A stretch of DNA of 34,219 nucleotides from Planctomycetota bacterium. GTDB lineage: Bacteria > Planctomycetota > Phycisphaerae > WQYP01. The notes beneath the pieces are model-generated. The model saw only the letters and a program-made list of their open reading frames with translations, did no database searches and had not been told where the DNA came from. The stretch spans positions 1 through 34,219 of the forward strand of contig JAJYZF010000042.1 in the NCBI GenBank assembly GCA_021800165.1, in the 5' to 3' direction. Below are positions 32,678 to 34,219 of this stretch, piece after piece. Within the stretch, counting starts at the first letter, position 1. Each line of letters starts with the position of its first letter. The position numbers were made by a program, and so were the translations under genes.

Positions 32678-34111
32678 ATGTTCAAGCCATTTAACACACC
32701 ATCGGTATTGATCGCGGTATGCGCCATTGCGGCGGGCGGAGCGGCAACCGTGGTCCGCGCGGCATCAGCTACGCCGGCGCTCGTCATCCCCACGACGAAG
32801 AACTCCTCCGCCCCCAGAACCACGCACGTCGCCACCGGCACGGCTATGACGCCTCCGGCAACCAACAGCGCCAAGTCGGACGTTTCAGCACCGGTACCAA
32901 CGCCCGTTGAAATTCAGCGGTGGATCCACGCTCTGGCCAGTGATGAGTACGGTATCCGCCATCGGGCAGCGCGAAAGCTTTTGGCTGCGGGTGATGCGGC
33001 CATGCCGGCCATGAAAAAGGCCCTGGATGGTTTGACCACGCCCGAAATGCGGCATCTGCTCCGGCAGGACATCAACAAAATTACGAATTTAGATTTTCTC
33101 CGTGGCCCGCTCATCACCATCAATGTCAAGAACATTTCCGCCCAAAAAGCCTTCCAGGAAATCTGCCAGCAAGCCGGGACCACGGCCAATGTGATACAGC
33201 AAGGCATTTCGCCCAACGTCACCATTCACGCCACCAAGGCTCCGTTCTGGCAGGTGATGCAACAAATGGCGGTGCTCACCAACATTTCCCCCGTCCCGTG
33301 GTACAACCAAGGTTCGGGCTTGCAACTGGGTCTTAACGGCGTACTCAATCGAGGCAGTATCATGAGCATCCAAGGAGCCTTTGTAATCGTGGCGCAGAGT
33401 ATTAGCCGAACCATCATGTTAAACCAGCCGAAACCCGCGGCAAACAATATGTTTAGCCTCTCTATGGTTCTGTTAACCATTCCTGGCAAAACCGGACCGC
33501 TGCAAATGCAAAACGCCGATGTCACCAAGGCTGTGGATAACCATGGCAATTCTCTTCTGGGACCCGCACAGCCCGTGTTCTTTCAGAATGGATGGTTCCC
33601 GAACCAGCCTATGAGCGTTTATAATTTTACGCTCTCGCTACAGTGGCCGCACAAACCCGGAACGCGCATCACCACCCTCAAAGGCTACCTGCCGATTCTG
33701 GCCGCCTACCACAAAAAAATGCTTAACCTCAAAATTAGAGCCAAGGGTACCGTGCACCAAACACTCCACGGTGTGCGAATCTCCGTCGGCCATCTGCAAA
33801 AGGTGAATGGCCTATGGCAATTCACTCTCGCCATCAAATTACCGGCGGCGGAGGCGGCGGCCAACAATCCCACGCCCACGCAGCAGGCGATCCTCAATCA
33901 AATCCAGAATTTTAACGGCGATATTTACAGCAGCGCTGGAACGGTCTTGAATCCCAATGGATGGTCTTCCATGGGGGGTTGGCAACAGGGCATGGTGTAC
34001 ACCATTCCCATACAAATGGGGGCTAAACCGGCCCGACTTACCATGCCGGTTTTTACCCGGGCCAGGGATTTAAAGATTCCGTTCGATCTGAAAAATATCC
34101 CCATGCCTTAG
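32678..34111 (+). CDS. Secreted protein with HEAT-like and secretin-N0 (STN)-like domains
   Basis: A 477-aa exported protein. A signal peptide (about 1-28, ending near VRAAS) is followed by a Pro/Thr/Ala-rich linker to about 75. Residues 78-135 resemble the HEAT-like unit common in planctomycete exported proteins (LASDEYGIRHRAARKLLAAG, then MPAMKKALDG). Residues 145-205 read like an STN/secretin N0 fold: ITINVKNISAQKAFQEICQQ, then NVTIHATKAPFWQVMQQMA. The C-terminal 270 residues are beta-rich and unassigned. It lacks a secretin pore domain. AAGGA about 10 bases before the ATG supports the start. The 24-base gap to the propeller lipoprotein suggests one operon. Relation to the GspE-like protein at 26317-27984 is suggestive only. 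Confidence 0.7.
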   Translation: MFKPFNTPSVLIAVCAIAAGGAATVVRAASATPALVIPTTKNSSAPRTTHVATGTAMTPPATNSAKSDVSAPVPTPVEIQRWIHALASDEYGIRHRAARKLLAAGDAAMPAMKKALDGLTTPEMRHLLRQDINKITNLDFLRGPLITINVKNISAQKAFQEICQQAGTTANVIQQGISPNVTIHATKAPFWQVMQQMAVLTNISPVPWYNQGSGLQLGLNGVLNRGSIMSIQGAFVIVAQSISRTIMLNQPKPAANNMFSLSMVLLTIPGKTGPLQMQNADVTKAVDNHGNSLLGPAQPVFFQNGWFPNQPMSVYNFTLSLQWPHKPGTRITTLKGYLPILAAYHKKMLNLKIRAKGTVHQTLHGVRISVGHLQKVNGLWQFTLAIKLPAAEAAANNPTPTQQAILNQIQNFNGDIYSSAGTVLNPNGWSSMGGWQQGMVYTIPIQMGAKPARLTMPVFTRARDLKIPFDLKNIPMP

Positions 34112-34219
34112 TAACGGGTCCGAAATAACTTCCCTATTTAAGTGCTTACAGGGCCAGCCCGATAGTTCCATTGGGGCAGAAACGAATCGAAGCAGATTTT
34201 CATGTCGCGTTTGAATTCC
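34112..34219. other. Right-edge non-coding tail
   Basis: After the last stop codon I see no open frame with a start, no hairpin with a T-run and no repeat up to the end of the window. Confidence 0.4.

Noticed and set aside
1-34219. CRISPR array, tRNA, rRNA, IS or phage genes
   Set aside because: No regularly spaced repeats, T-arm signatures, transposase or integrase motifs were seen in gaps or frames.

Overview
The window looks like chromosomal DNA of a Gram-negative, respiring heterotroph. A planctomycete of the Phycisphaerae type is my best guess, but this is an inference from gene content. It rests on menaquinone made by the futalosine route (MqnE), an SdhC-A-B complex with one large five-helix membrane subunit, and many secreted or lipid-anchored proteins with HEAT-like, propeller, secretin-N0-like or jelly-roll domains. 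A membrane-tethered relative of type II secretion ATPases and a mid-50s G+C content judged by eye also fit. I see no rRNA, tRNA, IS element, integrase, phage gene or CRISPR array. Coding density is high and the window reads as core genome with lineage-specific envelope genes.

Layout. 1-6.9 kb (mostly +): leuC, then rpsO-pnp (ribosomal protein S15 and PNPase), an orphan soluble histidine kinase and an UlaG-like metallo-hydrolase. 6.9-9.2 kb (-): a siroheme nitrite/sulfite reductase with a repeat-rich control region, and a small membrane protein. 9.3-10.7 kb (+): a MATE exporter. 10.7-14.0 kb (-): sdhC-sdhA-sdhB, coupled by 4-base overlaps behind a near-consensus promoter. 14.4-16.2 kb (+): a GH4 glycosidase with an extra C-terminal jelly-roll domain. 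16.3-17.9 kb (-): a lipoprotein and a likely outer-membrane protein. 18.1-19.3 kb (+): a class I glutamine amidotransferase and dut. 19.3-21.9 kb (-): recO, a MauE/thioredoxin fusion and a lipoprotein. 22.2-23.8 kb (+): mqnE and a small membrane protein. 23.9-24.5 kb (-): Mn-type superoxide dismutase. 24.6-28.0 kb (-): a degenerate GspE/PilB-like protein and a CvpA-like membrane protein. 28.3-34.1 kb: three secreted or lipid-anchored proteins of unknown role.

How they fit together. MqnE feeds menaquinone synthesis, and SDH passes electrons to that pool. SOD deals with superoxide from respiration. The assimilatory reductase supplies reduced N or S. rpsO and pnp link translation with RNA turnover. 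The least explained part is the right-hand third. It holds a two-gene unit whose GspE/PilB-like member has lost the Walker A lysine, the Walker B glutamate and the usual His box but kept its tetracysteine site and gained membrane helices. Next to it are large envelope proteins with repeat domains and no enzymatic signature. I regard that unit as the most likely undescribed system here.
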